Source: Onchocerca volvulus (Eukaryota > Nematoda > Chromadorea > Rhabditida > Onchocercidae). Taken from it: 64,000 nt of DNA. Shown here piece after piece: positions 46,301-61,100 of this stretch (the stretch's first letter is position 1; every line of letters begins with the position of its first letter). A program made the translations under genes and the position numbers. The notes below the pieces were generated by a model that was given only the letters and a program-made list of their open reading frames with translations, searched no databases and had not been told where the DNA came from. The stretch covers positions 16,107,601-16,171,600 of the forward strand of contig HG738137.1 of assembly GCA_000499405.2 (NCBI GenBank), in the 5' to 3' direction.

Positions 46301-49300
46301 TGCATTTTGCTCCGTTCAATTTTATTTAAACTAAATTTTTCTTGAGAACATGATTTTGTTCCGTTATTTTCGCCTAACTTTTTTTTCCGAAACTTATAAA
46401 AAAAAAAAGAAAGTTGTTGAATTTCAGACTAAAATCTAATAATATTTTCAAGTCAAAATAAATCAATCTGATGCAACCTAACTACGATGCATTTATTTCT
46501 TAGGTTATAAGAATATGATCTCATAAATTACAAACCGATTTGCCTTAATTTCGCCTTCCATTAGAACCACTGAAGCTTGCTGTCCAATAGAAGTAAATCG
46601 TCCACTAACAATTGTCTTTCCACTGCTATCATTAGGCATCGGAAATGCATTACTTTTCATTTGTATATCAGTGATCAAATCAAGAATTGTTGCCCAATGA
46701 AACATTTCTGATGAGTTTTGTTCATTTTTATCTGTTGATAATGACATTCCATTTGTTAGATTAAGCAACTTGCGACCTTCTTCTATTTGCTCCTAAAATT
46801 TGCTTTGTTTTTATTTTTAATTTTTATTCTTAAGCTTCATTTTCAATTATATCGCTCATTTGTTTATTAATATTTTTCAACATTCGTGTATTAATTTTGT
46901 CTATAAATTTGCAAAAACATTTCTTATTTATTGTTTGAACAGAATAGAATTTTATTTACATTTATATATATTTAAACTTTCTATTCATTTAAACGCACTT
47001 TATTTTGCTTTTATTGCAATTATTATTATTTTTTATTATTGTATAACTATATTGGTCTATACGTTCTTAAAAGCTTAACCCATATTCTCTTAATTTTTTG
47101 ATAATTTTGAATGAATTATAAACTTCCACTTAAAATATATTAAACTTAGAATCAAAAATTTGTTTAAAAATGTTTAAAAATTAGATACCTTGAAGAAAAT
47201 ACTGAGTTTTTGAATGATGTTATCGATACTGTAGAATATAGTTTTAGTGATGATAGCTTGCAGTTTAGAATATTTTAAAATGGTATTAAGCATTACCATT
47301 GCTTCTCTTATCTGTAAATAAACCAGACAAGTTAAGAATGTTGCAAAATGTCTAAATTTAATATCAAAGCCAAGTAAGTTATGAATATTACAAAATTTTT
47401 AAATTTAATACCAATTTTTCCTTTTGATCGTATATCCAAATCCAATCTTTTTAAAATCTCAAAACTTAATGGAAAGGTCAAAAATGAATTATATATACTA
47501 GCTGAGTGATATCATTTTTAATTACATTTAAAATTTTACAGAATAATGACTACATTAAGCTATCAGATGGGGTAATCATTACAAAACCATGAGATCTGTG
47601 TAATATTTTGCGCAGACCGTTAATTCTCTTATGTTTTTAATGAATTTTTGAAAATGGCAAAAAAGTAGTTCAAAAATATTGCTCCCAAAATATTTTTTGA
47701 TTCCCAATCTGTTTATATAATTTAATTTTTAAGATTTTATCAATTATTCTCTTTGTGAAATCCTGATACCTTTCCATCTTGATTCTTGCATAATTTCCAT
47801 TCATCATTACATAGGAGAGACGGTTGATCGATTAATATAATAATAACTACACGATCCATCCAAAATGTTCGCATTTCCAATTCTAATAAATTTATTTTCG
47901 AGGAAAATGATGTAGGTTTCTAGAAAAAAAAAGACAATATTAATTAATATTTTGCTAATTTCTCGTATTTTTACCTTCGTCAAATTATTTGATTACATTA
48001 GAAAATTGAATATTCATACAGTAAAAAATGATTTAAACAAACATTGCAAAGTGATATCCAGCTGAAGTCTAATGCAGTATCGGCAATTCGTAATGATCCC
48101 GAAATGGCACCACCTTTTGCTTCTTGTTTCAAAACTGATACGGCAAAATACATATTTAATCGTCGTTCTACGATTGGTTGAAGCTAAAAATTGAAAATAA
48201 AAAAAAAGAAAATTATTTAGAATTTTTATCATTCTATTTAATAAAAAGATAACTGCATGATGGTTCAAAAATTACTTTCATAATTATCATGAAAATAAAT
48301 TCTTCATTTTTCCGTCTAATTAATTAATTTAAGTAAAAAAGAGTAAAAATCAATAAATTGATAATATTATTTAAAGAAAAAACAAAATATTCTCTTGTTA
48401 ATGCTCCTTTTCATTGTTATTCGAGTAATGCAGAAATAATAATGTTATTTTATTTAGAAAATTCGTATATAATAAGCTAACATAAAAAATAATTTTTGCA
48501 GAAATTTTCTCAATTGTCCAGTTTGTTTCACCCATTGCACTAGACATTCGAATTTTAGCCTTAAAAGCTTCCCAATGAGCATTTATTGATGCTTCAAGCA
48601 TTATTTTATCCATCATTTTCGTCGTTCGTTTTGAACTACAATCAAATTTCAGAATTAACAATAAATTTATATATAATCGAAAATATTAAAATTGAGTTTG
48701 GAAATGTAAGACTTTGAATCGGATGAAAAACAATTAATCTTTGTGACATATGACAAATATAAGTTCACTGAAATTTGCAATATTCTCTTTTCTGAACTGA
48801 TCATGCCATAATAGCATACAAAAATCGATTAGATCCGATATTTTGAGTTTTCAAAAATTCATAACGTTTCGGTAGAAGGCGTTTCATAATCTTTTTGCGA
48901 AACCATAGATCTGAGAAAGCGATTAACTCAGAGAGCTTCCGCATATCGTATGCAAAAGTTGCTTGGCCAATATCAATTGTACAAGCAATCTGCAAAATTT
49001 GTTCAATCCATTTGCTTCTTTAGCCAAGAAAAAATCATAGACAGGAGAAGAAAGATCGAATATGGGGCAAATAAGACTAGCAAAGCTATCTGTGAAAACA
49101 AATGGATTTAATTAATAAGACAAACCTTGACATGTAAATTATCGCGCAGAAATGTGGTTGTTTGTGAAAAACCAGCAGTGAATTTATCTAATGTTAGCGT
49201 AAATGTATCCAACGCAGAAGGCTGTAAAAAAAAAAAAAAAAAAAAACTGATAATTATTTTTGCATAAATAACTTATCTGCTAAAAAAAAAAAGGTAGTAT

Positions 49301-52138
49301 TTTGAACATTTTTCGAAACAAATTAATCTAGTTTATTCGGTTTATATAAAGAATTTCCATCTTAGATTTCCATCTTAGATTCTCAAATGATTATTGGATT
49401 GCTGTTAAAATGATTAATGAATATGGCTGAGGGGAAATTTTTTGAATTTTGACTGTTTCAGGATATTATTTGGTTAAGCTGGAATGTTTGTAAATTTTGA
49501 AAAATAAATAAATTAAACCTGATGAGGATTGCAGAAGTAAACGGAAAATGATCGTAAGCTTAATGAAATATCTATGCCATTATTGATAGTATCATTATGA
49601 AGCGCAGCAACAAGTTTTAATGATGGTAACCGTAATAAAAAATCCATTGCACCTGCTCTCTGAAACATTTTATTAAACGAATTTGCGAATTATTTTTTAT
49701 TTTCTTGCTAAAATTGTTAGAATTTTGAATATTATGATACTTTTAATACAAGGATTTATTAAATATAACATAAAATATAACGTTCATCTTTCTGATTCGG
49801 AATATAATATGTGATACCGTACTTTATTTTTCTGTTCATCATTTCAATAATATAATATGTGATACTGTATTTTATTTTAATATTCATTATTTTCAACCAA
49901 AAAAAGAGTAGTAAGAACAAAAAAGTTAATTGAAATGAATAAATATGATTGTAACTATATTAAAAAGGGATTTTTCTGTTCTTAAGAACCAAAATAGTAT
50001 CAAAGTTGATTGGAAAAGTAATCGATAACGTACAATATGAATTGGATCATACCTGTTGATGAGCTTCGAAACGAAGTGAACTGGATTGAATGATTATTGA
50101 AAGTAAGATATTGATCTTTAATTTAGAATCAATTAACAATGATTGCGTATCAGCCATGCTGAATATTTCACTTTCATTTTCTAGCTAAAATTATCAAAAT
50201 GAAACATAGTTGAAAAATATTAGACTAAAAAAATTACAATTTAACATATTTAATAATTCCTGCAAAATATTGTTTAGTATTAGCTAAACTTTTAAATCGA
50301 TTTTTTCCAAAATATTTAAATAATTGCAAAACAATTGCATAATTGCAATTCACATCTCGAGAAATTCAAGTAGTACCTGTTCAGGAATATGCTGAGGTAA
50401 AGTTTCTAGCATTTGATGGATAAAATCGGCAACAAGTGGAGTAACAGCCGTTTCATCCGGCATATTAGCCACATTTGCTGATATATACAAATATGGTATA
50501 GAAATACGATTAGATGCCATTGTTGAAGTTGATTTTCTTCTAAATACAGAATTACAGTGAGAATTTTTCACAATTTAAGTTTTAATTTTGAAAGTATTTT
50601 TATCAAAAATAAAACTATTCTTGAATTAGATTAACCGATTATTATAGCTATTATTAATTGAAATTGAAATTTAACATCTAAATAATGATAAATATAACTT
50701 ACGTAGGAAAGGATTCGTTAGAATTTGTTTCATCTTTGGAGGAGTAATATATTTTTGCTTCGATACTATAAAATACGATTTTAAAAAAAGCAAAAATTAA
50801 GCAAATTATTTTGATTAGCTATTATATTTCATATTTTTGCTTAATTTGCCGATAAACTAACAAACCGAGAAATATCATAATAAAATTTATGAAAATGAAT
50901 TCAAAAATGTTTGAAGGCTAAGCAAAGTGCAAAGAGCAATTCTTAAATTTGTAATAGATAAAAAATACAAAAAGTTTGTAATAATTATAAATATTTCAGT
51001 GATGTTATGAGCAAAATATAATATAATGAACATTTATTTGCATCATACAGTGTACGAAATTTCAAAACTCTTCAAATAATTATTAAAATAAAATTGTCAA
51101 ATAATTCTTAAAAGAAAAAATTTTCAAATAATTGTTAAAAGATAAATTTGTCAAATTCTTGTTGCAAGCAAAAAAAAATTTAGCACCAATTTGCAAAACA
51201 TGCATTCTACATGCATATTTTCCAGGCATAATTCCCATTTTCTCCCTATATAATAAATTTTTACATTCTTTTTCCATTTCCTTTCTCTTTTCCATATCGC
51301 CTGTAATTTAGATTAGGAAGGTAAAAATAAAATTACCTTGGTAATGAAATTTCCGTAAATCCTGCACTCGTTTCAGCTTGACTTTTAGTATCGATTGAAG
51401 CAGCAGTTGTTGTATTCGTTGAATTTTTAGTTCGTAATATACATTGGCCAGCTTCACCAAAAAACTGCAAAATTTTTGAATTTTATAAATATTTGTTGGT
51501 AAATTTCGAAAAAAAAATTGATGAATGAATTTTTTAAGGGTTAAATGATTTTATTTGTTTTCGATATTTTTGATTATGTTTGAAATTAATCTTATATAAC
51601 TTTTATTTTAAAAGTTGAAAAATCGAAATTGACTTCGTCATTACTATTAAATGCATAGCCAATGATTGGATAAAAATTTCAATAGAAGTAAAAAAAAAAT
51701 AAAGAGAAACGAAAATTCAGATTATTTCATTCACTTTTCCTAGAAAAAAAAAATATTATATTTTCTTATTAACAGTTTTGTTATCTAATATTGTTACTAA
51801 TAATTTAATATGATCAAAATGATTCATTAAAATGACGAAAGTATCGTGAATTTTAAAATGCTACCAAAATTTAAATGAGAGGAAAATTTGACAATTTAAT
51901 TAATTAATACCTGCATGTCAAATATGAATAATCCATCATTTAATTTTTCAGCATTTTTTACCGCATTGTCATTGATTCTGGTAGAAATTTTATGCTGTCG
52001 CATTGACATATCTTCGACTTCCTCTTTCGATTGCTGATTCGGTGCAGTATCTCGAGAGGATTCTGTAGATATCTCACCTGTAACCGATTCATTTTCCAAT
52101 TTTTCCTCCATATCTTTTCTTTCTTCTTTTGCTTTAAT
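43351..52138 (-). other. lpd-3: lpd-3 segment 3: C-terminal exons
   Basis: Exons in transcript order: 52138-51911, 51464-51337, 50765-50703, 50539-50377, 50184-50053, 49659-49519, 49221-49126, 48989-48820, 48635-48482, 48183-48043, 47919-47770, 47311-47189, 46792-46536, 45881-45695, 45250-45111, 44896-44815, 44474-44364, 44199-44026, 43509-43351. The first is a hydrophilic, probably disordered linker (ESSRDTAPNQQSKEEVEDMS). Exon 50539 has ANVANMPDETAVTPLVADF. Donors at 48043, 48482 and 48820 are weak (AT/GTTTGT, TAT/GTTAGC, TTT/GTATGC), but frame and family text support them. Confidence 0.82.
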
Positions 52139-55100
52139 CTTAAATAATTGAAAATTATTTCAATTAGTTTTGCATTTATGAAATCAAATTGAACAAAGCT
52201 ACTCAACACTATACATATTTAACAAATCTTGAACTTATAAAAATGTAATCCTAAATTATATAAGTCGAGAAATCAAGCTTGAATAAATGAAGTAATTTAA
52301 ATCTAGGTTAGCCCAATATTTATTTATACCTACTATAATAATAATTAATCTTATGTAATAATTTCTTCATCATATTAGTACTTGAATAATTATCGAATGA
52401 AATGTATTCTGAGAGCAATGAATTTTTGAATAAATGTCTATTTAAACCAAATTTAAATATTTAAAAGTACTTCTGTAATTGATGTCTTCTTTAGCACTTT
52501 TTCTCGTAATTTTCTTCGTTTTAAACGTTCAAGCATTGATTCCTTGAACTGTTTCACTCGAATTAACTGAAGTTTTTTCAATCGTCGTAATTCCCATTCA
52601 TATGCGACAGCTGTTGTGTGAACCTTTATCTTGGCTAACTTCCGGGTGTGCTCATAAATCTGAAGATTTCCATTTATGAAATAATTCTTACTCGAATCAA
52701 TTTCAAAATATTGATTCTTTTTTTTTTTTTGGTTTGATCTGTTGTTTCTATTAGCAAATGTTCATTCATACATGAATAAATATATTCATTTATTTAAGCA
52801 ATTCTGAAAAATTGATCAAAATTATATGGTAGATTTCATTCGTTTACTGAAAGTATCATACGATATTTAATTTCAATCACAAAAATCATTGTTTTTAATC
52901 TCTTCAATAATTAAATTGCCTATTGTGGAATTATAAAATGTTGCAAAAAGAAATGAAAAGTTATTATCTGTAAAATTCGGTGTATTCTGCCAAATTCTTC
53001 CTCTTATTTTCTAATTACTTTCGATTTTATCCTCTCTTTTTTTTTGATTATAAAAATTTCTAAGAATAAGCTTCATTTGAGAAAATATTATATCTAATAT
53101 GTATTTCGTTTGCGAAGATACTGTATTCATTGAGAAGATATTGTATTTCTATTAATTCAACGTTAAATAAGTCATTGTTTACATGTTCAGTTCAAGAGCG
53201 CCACATTTGCTGCATTCTTTTTTCATTTTCATGTCTCTTTAGGATATTTAATGTTATCATCTCAAATAAGTAAAAATTGTTGATTTTAAAATTTACTGAT
53301 TCATCGCAAAAGAAGAATTTTTGCGAAATTATCAATTCAGATAGTTTAGTTTCTCTCAAAATTTATTCATAACTTTTTGCCTTCCTAAATTTTTGAAAAA
53401 GTTTACTTCATTTACTTAGCTTTATATTTGTTATCACATTTTTTTTTTTTTTTTAGTTATTGTTAGTTATAAAAATGTATAAAAATGTTATTTAACTAAA
53501 TGAAAATTCATAAAAATATGAATGAAGGCAAAACTTACTTATTTGAAAATAAAATTGGACTTGAAAATTAAGCTTATAAATAACGCAATAATAGTATTAG
53601 ATTTTTTTTTTTGATTCTTTTAAACTTTGTAACCTTTTGTTCAACCCAGCGAATTCGTTTTTCCGGTTTTACAATTGATGCAAATTCATTGTTTGGATTA
53701 ATATCATCATCCAATTCCACTTCGCTTATCGCAATTTTCATTGATTCATATTCATTAGCGTCAACATCTTGATCTTCATTAATGTCTGCAAACGTATTTC
53801 GCACTGCACCCATCAAACTTCCAATACGCTGTAAAATATTGAGGAAACAGAAGCATTTTTGTCATTTCCTATGATTTTCTTGAAATAATTTCAAAAAAAA
53901 GGAAAAAATCAAATCTTAAAATAGAATTAGAAATTTCAAAAAATATGATTTAAATTGGAACCTAATACTTGATAAACAGTTTCAATATCGATTAACTTAT
54001 ATGGAATAGATTCATTTCTGATATCATTGAGCTTTTCGTTAGTCAAGCTATTTCAGAAATCATTCATTGATTGAAATATTTTTTAGCTATTTCTATTTCA
54101 GAAATTATTCGTTAATTAATAAAAACGAATTATTTCAGAAGTCACTCATTAATTGATGCAAATGTTGGCGATGGATACTTTTAGATTAAATTGATGCGAA
54201 TTCTGAGAATTCCTTCACAAGCATGTATTTCTCTTCATTGCTTAAAAATGATTGAAAATGCAACTTACGCCATTAATATCAAATATAATGCCTTTCATTG
54301 AACATTGTACAGATGCTATTCGTTTGAATTTTTCTCGTTTTGAAGATTTCACAGCAATTTCGCAAACACCAAGCGGGAAGAATATAAAGTTTGTTAGCGT
54401 AACTTCTTGGCCATTAATCCAGGATTCTTCTATAAACTGAAATATAATATCAATTTTTCTTAGCATTTTTTAAAGAATCAAAAAAAAAAGTGTGTAGAAA
54501 TTTTAGCTATGATGCTTAAGTTTTTCATTTTATTTTCACTTTGCATTGGCTTTTTTTTTTCTCATTTTCTTACAAATGATTAAATTGTCAAATCGACAAC
54601 TGCCAGTGATTTAAAAAAAAGAAAAAAAAGACATGATAAAGTTTCGATCTTTTATGCGATACAACTAGTAAAAGAATGATTGATAAGAAATATTCAAATT
54701 ATGAAAGCACGAATAAGAATGATAAGTTATAAGAAATCATTGGAAGAAGTTTTTTTCATTATTGCTCCATTTTTAAGACTAACCATTAATTAAAAATTTA
54801 AGAAAGGATTCGCAAATTTGCTATAATGCATCTGTTATCAGATGCACGCCGAGATTCATTTTAAAATTTACTTAATCATTTATCTGTCATAAATAAAATT
54901 TGGAAGAAGTGATGAATGAAGGGATTTTCGATACTAACATGTTCGAAATTTTCTGCAAACATAATTTTAAGATTGCTAAATTTGGCTTCAGCTTTAATTC
55001 CTCGTACAAATTTAATCATTGCTTCGGCATCCTTCAGACCCAATAATAGGGCAGATGTGAAAGGTTGATAATTGTTACTGTAAAGTGGTATACATGCCGT

Positions 55101-58100
55101 AGTACGATCACGAAATAATAGCGTTATCTTCATTCCTAAGCTATTTGCTATATTCTGAAAATTAAACCATAAATATTATCAATGCTTTCTAAAAAACTGA
55201 AGTAAATTTGAATCCATAATTGGAATCAGACGATATCTGAAATTCAGTAACACGAAACATAACTGAAAGCGAATTTGTTTGATTTTTTCATTCACAATTC
55301 AAATTAGTTTTCCAAAGTTTTTCCAGCTGTTTGCACGATTCAAGTGCAAAATTTCAGAATTTCATAAATACAATCAATTGTTGCAATTTACTAGGCGAAA
55401 AGTTTCCTGAGTAAATTTTGACGTCGTTTTATCGAAATTCAAGATTATGATATTTTTTTTTTTTATTTTGGATTGATTGAAAAATAGTACCATAAGTGAA
55501 CTATGCGATGTCATTTGTGAGGAATCATTTTCTACTTGATTCGTATGATGCTTCGATTGCTGTATTTTTTGTTTTATCCAAAAATTACGTGATAGATTAA
55601 AGTCTTCTCGAATATTTTTCGCCTAGAAATGAGAAGTAATAAAAATAAAAATGAAAAGATTTGAAATTTTAGATGAAAAGTAAAATAAGATTAGAAAATG
55701 TAGAAATGAGAAAAAATGGAAATTTTAGCGAAAGGCAGAAAATAGAACTAGAAAGCTATGGAAAATAACGAAGTGATCAAATAAAAAATTAAAGTGCAAT
55801 GAATATTTTTGCAAATCAATTTTCATTTAATAATCCAACATCTGATAACTTATCAGTTTTCTCTGATATTCATTTGATAATTTAAAAGTAATCGCATTTG
55901 CTTTATTAATAAGTTAAGTCACTTTTATTAAAGAATAAATATAGTCAGTAAAAAAATTGTTTAATTATTACATACTCTGATGATTGCCGGAAATTTGAAT
56001 AAAATTACAGTATGAGACAAAATGATCGCAGTATTAGAAACGCGTTTAGGACTGAATTGAAGTTTACATTCTAACTGAAAAATAATTGATACTAATCATT
56101 TCTTAAACTTTATTTTTAAAATTTATAAGTTCTTATTGTTCTATACTTGAATACTTTTCAAGTGTAGAAGGATTCATAAGAAATCTTCGCAAAAGATATT
56201 TTTAATGCTCCCATTTTGTTATGAAAAAAAAAAAAGACATTTGAGATCTTTCAATTTCAAAATCAAGTTTTTCATCAAAAATTGCAAATAGCAAGCTTAT
56301 TAAAAATTATATTAAACATTATTTCAAGATTTATATCCTGTTAGATTCAAGATAAATAATTATATTGAATTAGCAAATATTTCTGCTTCTTGAATCGCAA
56401 AAATTAGCATTATTATTAATAGCGTCTGTTTATAAAATTAGCAAATAATAGTGATTTGGAAGCCGAATAATACTGATTAAGTGTACGAAATGGCATACTT
56501 GATGAAAGCAAATTAATATAATTATATTTTATTTATTCACTGGAAATTTTGTTTATTAAACTTAAAGTGTTATTAGGGAAATAATATCAATTTGAATTAA
56601 TACGCAATAACATGAATCATTGATGTGAATTCGTTGATTTACCGATTAGGAACATGTAGATGATATTAGCGAATTTAGACAAAAATAAATGGATGAATAA
56701 GTTAACAAACAAACATTTGTGGTGAAATCAGCCAGTTCTCGTAGTTCATCTTCTTGGAACGTTTCATTTCGAATCATCTGTCCAAGTTTGAAATTTAAAC
56801 AAAATGATATATTACCCCATATTTCTTTCTATAATTTTCGTTCATTGAAAACAAAAAAAAAAAAGAAAAAACTTCATGATAACATTAAAAACAGAAAATG
56901 TAATAAACATAATAAATACTATAATATTATTATTTTGGAGTCGAGTAGTAGTTGAGATGATATTGACAAAAAAGATACTGATAATAGATTTTCCGATTAT
57001 AAATTTTGTTAAGTATTTTTGGAGATTCGAGTAAAAAATTTTAATTAGATGAATGCAAAGATGTGAAATGAGAGTAAAACCTCGAAAATATCATCATTTA
57101 GAATATTTCGACTTATAAGGAATATGTTAACGACTTCTGCTGTAATGCGAAATGCCGTATTGGTTGTATCGGTTAGCGTAAGCTTTAACCATGGCGAAAC
57201 ATTTTCGCAATGTATCTGAAATTATTATCGCAATTTCAAAAAAAAAAAAAGAAAGAAAGAAAGGAAATTATAATTAAAGTTTTCGAGAAATGTTATGATA
57301 TATTATTTGATACCATCAGATATATAATCATTTCCAATATATAGAAATTTGCACTATCATTCAAAAATGTAAAAAATGAAATAACAATCATAGCAAATAA
57401 AATTCATTTATTTCCCTAGCAATAAGATTCGCTTCAAATTTTACGGCATCGAAATGCTTTAACAAAAAATCTATTTGTATATTGATAGGGAGTAAAACTA
57501 AATTTCTCTTCAAAATATCATCTTCAGAATACTCAAGTCACTTCCAGGATACCTAACTTATTTGTAAAATATCCAACTTATTCCCATCATAATCTTGTCT
57601 TTTTCTTTCAAAAAGTTAAGTTTATAATAGCTGAAAAAAAATGCCTTGTAACTTGATGTGGCATCTGAGCATATCGTTTACTTGAATATAGCAATAGGTA
57701 AGTAAGTTTACCTGTAAATGGAAAGGAAATGGTGAAGCATGATATGAATTTTGCTTGAATATTGTCGAACTTCGAACAATTTTCATAACATGTGCAACTT
57801 CAGCTATGGCTGTTTCATGTGAATATAGTAACATATTTAATACATCGGTATTTATTGATTGATCCAAACTACCTAAACAATGATTATACCGAGGAGGAAA
57901 TAATAAGATTATGGCTCAATTGTTAGATCCAATTAATGATAATTTTCCTATTCATTTCTTTTCTTTTTTATCAAAAAAATGTAAACCGAATAGATTCCAT
58001 CAACTCAACCAGCGATGATAGCAGTCTGTTATTGTTTAGATTCAAAATTTAATTTACAATAAATAAGTACTACTCGATCAAAATATCACCATTTATATCT

Positions 58101-61100
58101 TTTAATCTATATAATATATTAAATAAGTTTCAATCTCTCTGAATCTTAGGATTATAAAGAGATGATAATATATTTGTCATAATGAAATTCTTTTGTCCTC
58201 TATTTCTTTCCTTTTTATACCTTATTAAACCTGATATCTTTTATCATTTATCAGAATTTTACTTACCAACGGTGATGACAACATTGGCAAATGATTCATT
58301 GGAGCATACAATATTTTTATTACCCATTCGAACAGTTTCATTTTGATTTACCGTACATTTCTCATATATGATCATTAATGAAGGTAATTTAATAGAAAAA
58401 CTTCCTAATCGAATCCATTTTGGTGCTTTTTTCGAATAAAAGGATGTATATGTGATGAAATGATTTTCAATCGATGCAGTACTTTTTGTTGGACTAAAAT
58501 AAATTTCTAAGCTCAATTGAAAATTTTATATAATGAAATTAGGCATATTGGTTAAAGCAATAAATTATTATACTTATTATGAGAAAAATTAGAAATTTGT
58601 TTCCGCAAAAAATGAAATTATTGATTTAAAATTGCAAGATTCTATAGAATAATTATTTTGCTAAAGAAGGCCAGTTAACAAGAACTGAATTGCAAAAGAA
58701 TGAAAAGATTTAAACAATAATTAAATCAAAAGTCACAAAACCAGGAATTTATAAATTCACATTTTTCGATTTGCGAAAATATAATTTACATTGCATAATA
58801 TTTTAGTGGAAAAATTTTTTCATGATTTCAAATTTTATCCACACTTTTGCTGTCAAAAATTCTCAATATATCAAGTGAAGAAAATAATACTCGGACGGAA
58901 AAACAAACGAAAATAAAAAAAAATATTCAAAAAGGATTCGCTTACAAAATTCCAAAATAACGCATATTTTTGAAATTATATTTCGCTGTAACACTAGAAG
59001 AAATTCTAGCATTCATTTCTCCATCCAGTAATTCGACAACAAAGTTAAACCGAAGTGTTTCTTTTGCTGGCATTTTAATCCATTGATATCTATCTGGCGA
59101 GGACTGAAAAAGAAATTATGATCTCCTTTAAAAATGATAAATTACATAGTCAATAAGAGTGATACCATGATATCAGAGAATATAAACAATCGTTAAAGAT
59201 ATAATGCAATCGTATAAAAAGTAATTTTCTTTGTAAGGATTTTGAGAGTTGTTTCAATTTAAATTTTTGATAAATGATTCATGCATGTCAGATAAATTTA
59301 ATGCAACAGATTTAAAAAAAAAAAAAAAAGGATGAGAACAAAACGATGACTAACAAAAATTATAAATCAGAAACAGTTGGAATTCAAATCTAAAGTTTAA
59401 ATTAAAGTCTAAGCTCTGGATTTTCTGTCTAATAATTATTACAAATCTATTTTCTAAATTGTTTTTCTCATTTTTTTTCGCCACAAATAATTTATTAATT
59501 GAAGTTTAGAATTTATAAAGAAAATTTTTTCTCAACTTAATATATTAACCGAATTTCCAATTTGTTAGCTAAATTTGCTATTAACTTGATAATTTATAAA
59601 TAAGGTCTAATAAGAATAAGAAGAAGAAAAAACAATAAATGTGAAAAAATCTGCTAATTATTACTCAGAAATTATGTAATTATTACTATTGTGAATATCA
59701 AATCATCGTTTTGAAATATTAAAGCAAAATTTGTTAATAAAAAAAGAAACATGTTCCAATATCAAATTTTACTCATTAATTATTATTATTGATGAATAAT
59801 CATTGTGTAAATATTCTTGAATAGTGTCGGAAATTACCGAGAGATTTCTGACATCAATTTCTTAGTTCAATCATTTTTGTAATTTTTAATTGTCATTTTT
59901 GTTGTTTACTCAATAATTCACTCAAATTTGTGCTTCCTCAATGTAATTCTGTATGCAGCCTACTTATTCCAACTGGTATAAGACGGTTGTATTTCATAAT
60001 GGTTTTGTTACTGTTATTGATACTGTTTTAGCACTGTATCAGATCATTGATTTACTTATCCCAAAAAAAAGGAGTGGTATTGAGAGAATTTTTCATTAAT
60101 TCAAAGGATCTCTCGAAGTTTTGTTTTGCCTCGTTTCTTCGATATTCAAAGCGCCCAATAACTCTCAACTCGCTAATGAGATCAAACGTAATTCAATTCG
60201 GTTTTCTGTTTCTATATCTGAACGCATTGGACAAGAATAAATTTTCAAATAAATTCGACTGATTTAGCAGCACGCTAGCGATCACAAAGTAAGTCTTCAA
60301 TTATCAATTCAAAATTAAAGGCTTAACTTTCTTTTAAAGTTTTTGAGACAAATAAAAAAATTATGAAAGTTAATTGTGACGAAAATAAACAAACCGTAGA
60401 TGAATTTTCTTCTTCATCATCATTATTATCTTTTTCAGCATTTGTTTTTATCACAAATGAACTTCCACTAATGTAATTCAATTTCATACTTTCCACAGCC
60501 AAATGAACTGTATTTTGTAAATTGTTCGTTCCATATACTCTTAAATATTTAATTCCTTCCATGGATTTATGCATGCATAAAGGAATGCAAACGATGATTT
60601 CAAGGAAAAAATGTTACTGGTTTGCATGCATGCGCAAAAATTTGTGAACAAAGATTAATGTCATGCTTTTGCAATCCATTTGCATTTTATGAATATCTTA
60701 ATATCACTTTTTACCACTGTTTATTATCACTTTCATCATCATTTTTTATCAAAATTATTAACTTTCCATGTCGGTAGAACCGAAATGAAATATTCAAGTT
60801 TTCTGTATAGTGCAAATTTATAATATTTCTTAGACAAATGATCACTTATCCATATCCCGGCACAAAGATCATTGTTCTTTTATCTTCCGATCTGCTAATA
60901 GGACTTATGTGCCTATATTTAAAATGCTAAATCCATGTTAACTGTCAATTATGTTGTTAGGAATAAAGTTTGTGTGTTTGAAATGTTGTAAGCATTATCT
61001 ATCTCTTATCTTTGTCCCGAATCAATCTTTTGTATGATTAATATATTGTAACCTCCGCCCACAACTAAGACTAAGGATTATCCATATAAAAAGAGCTTTT

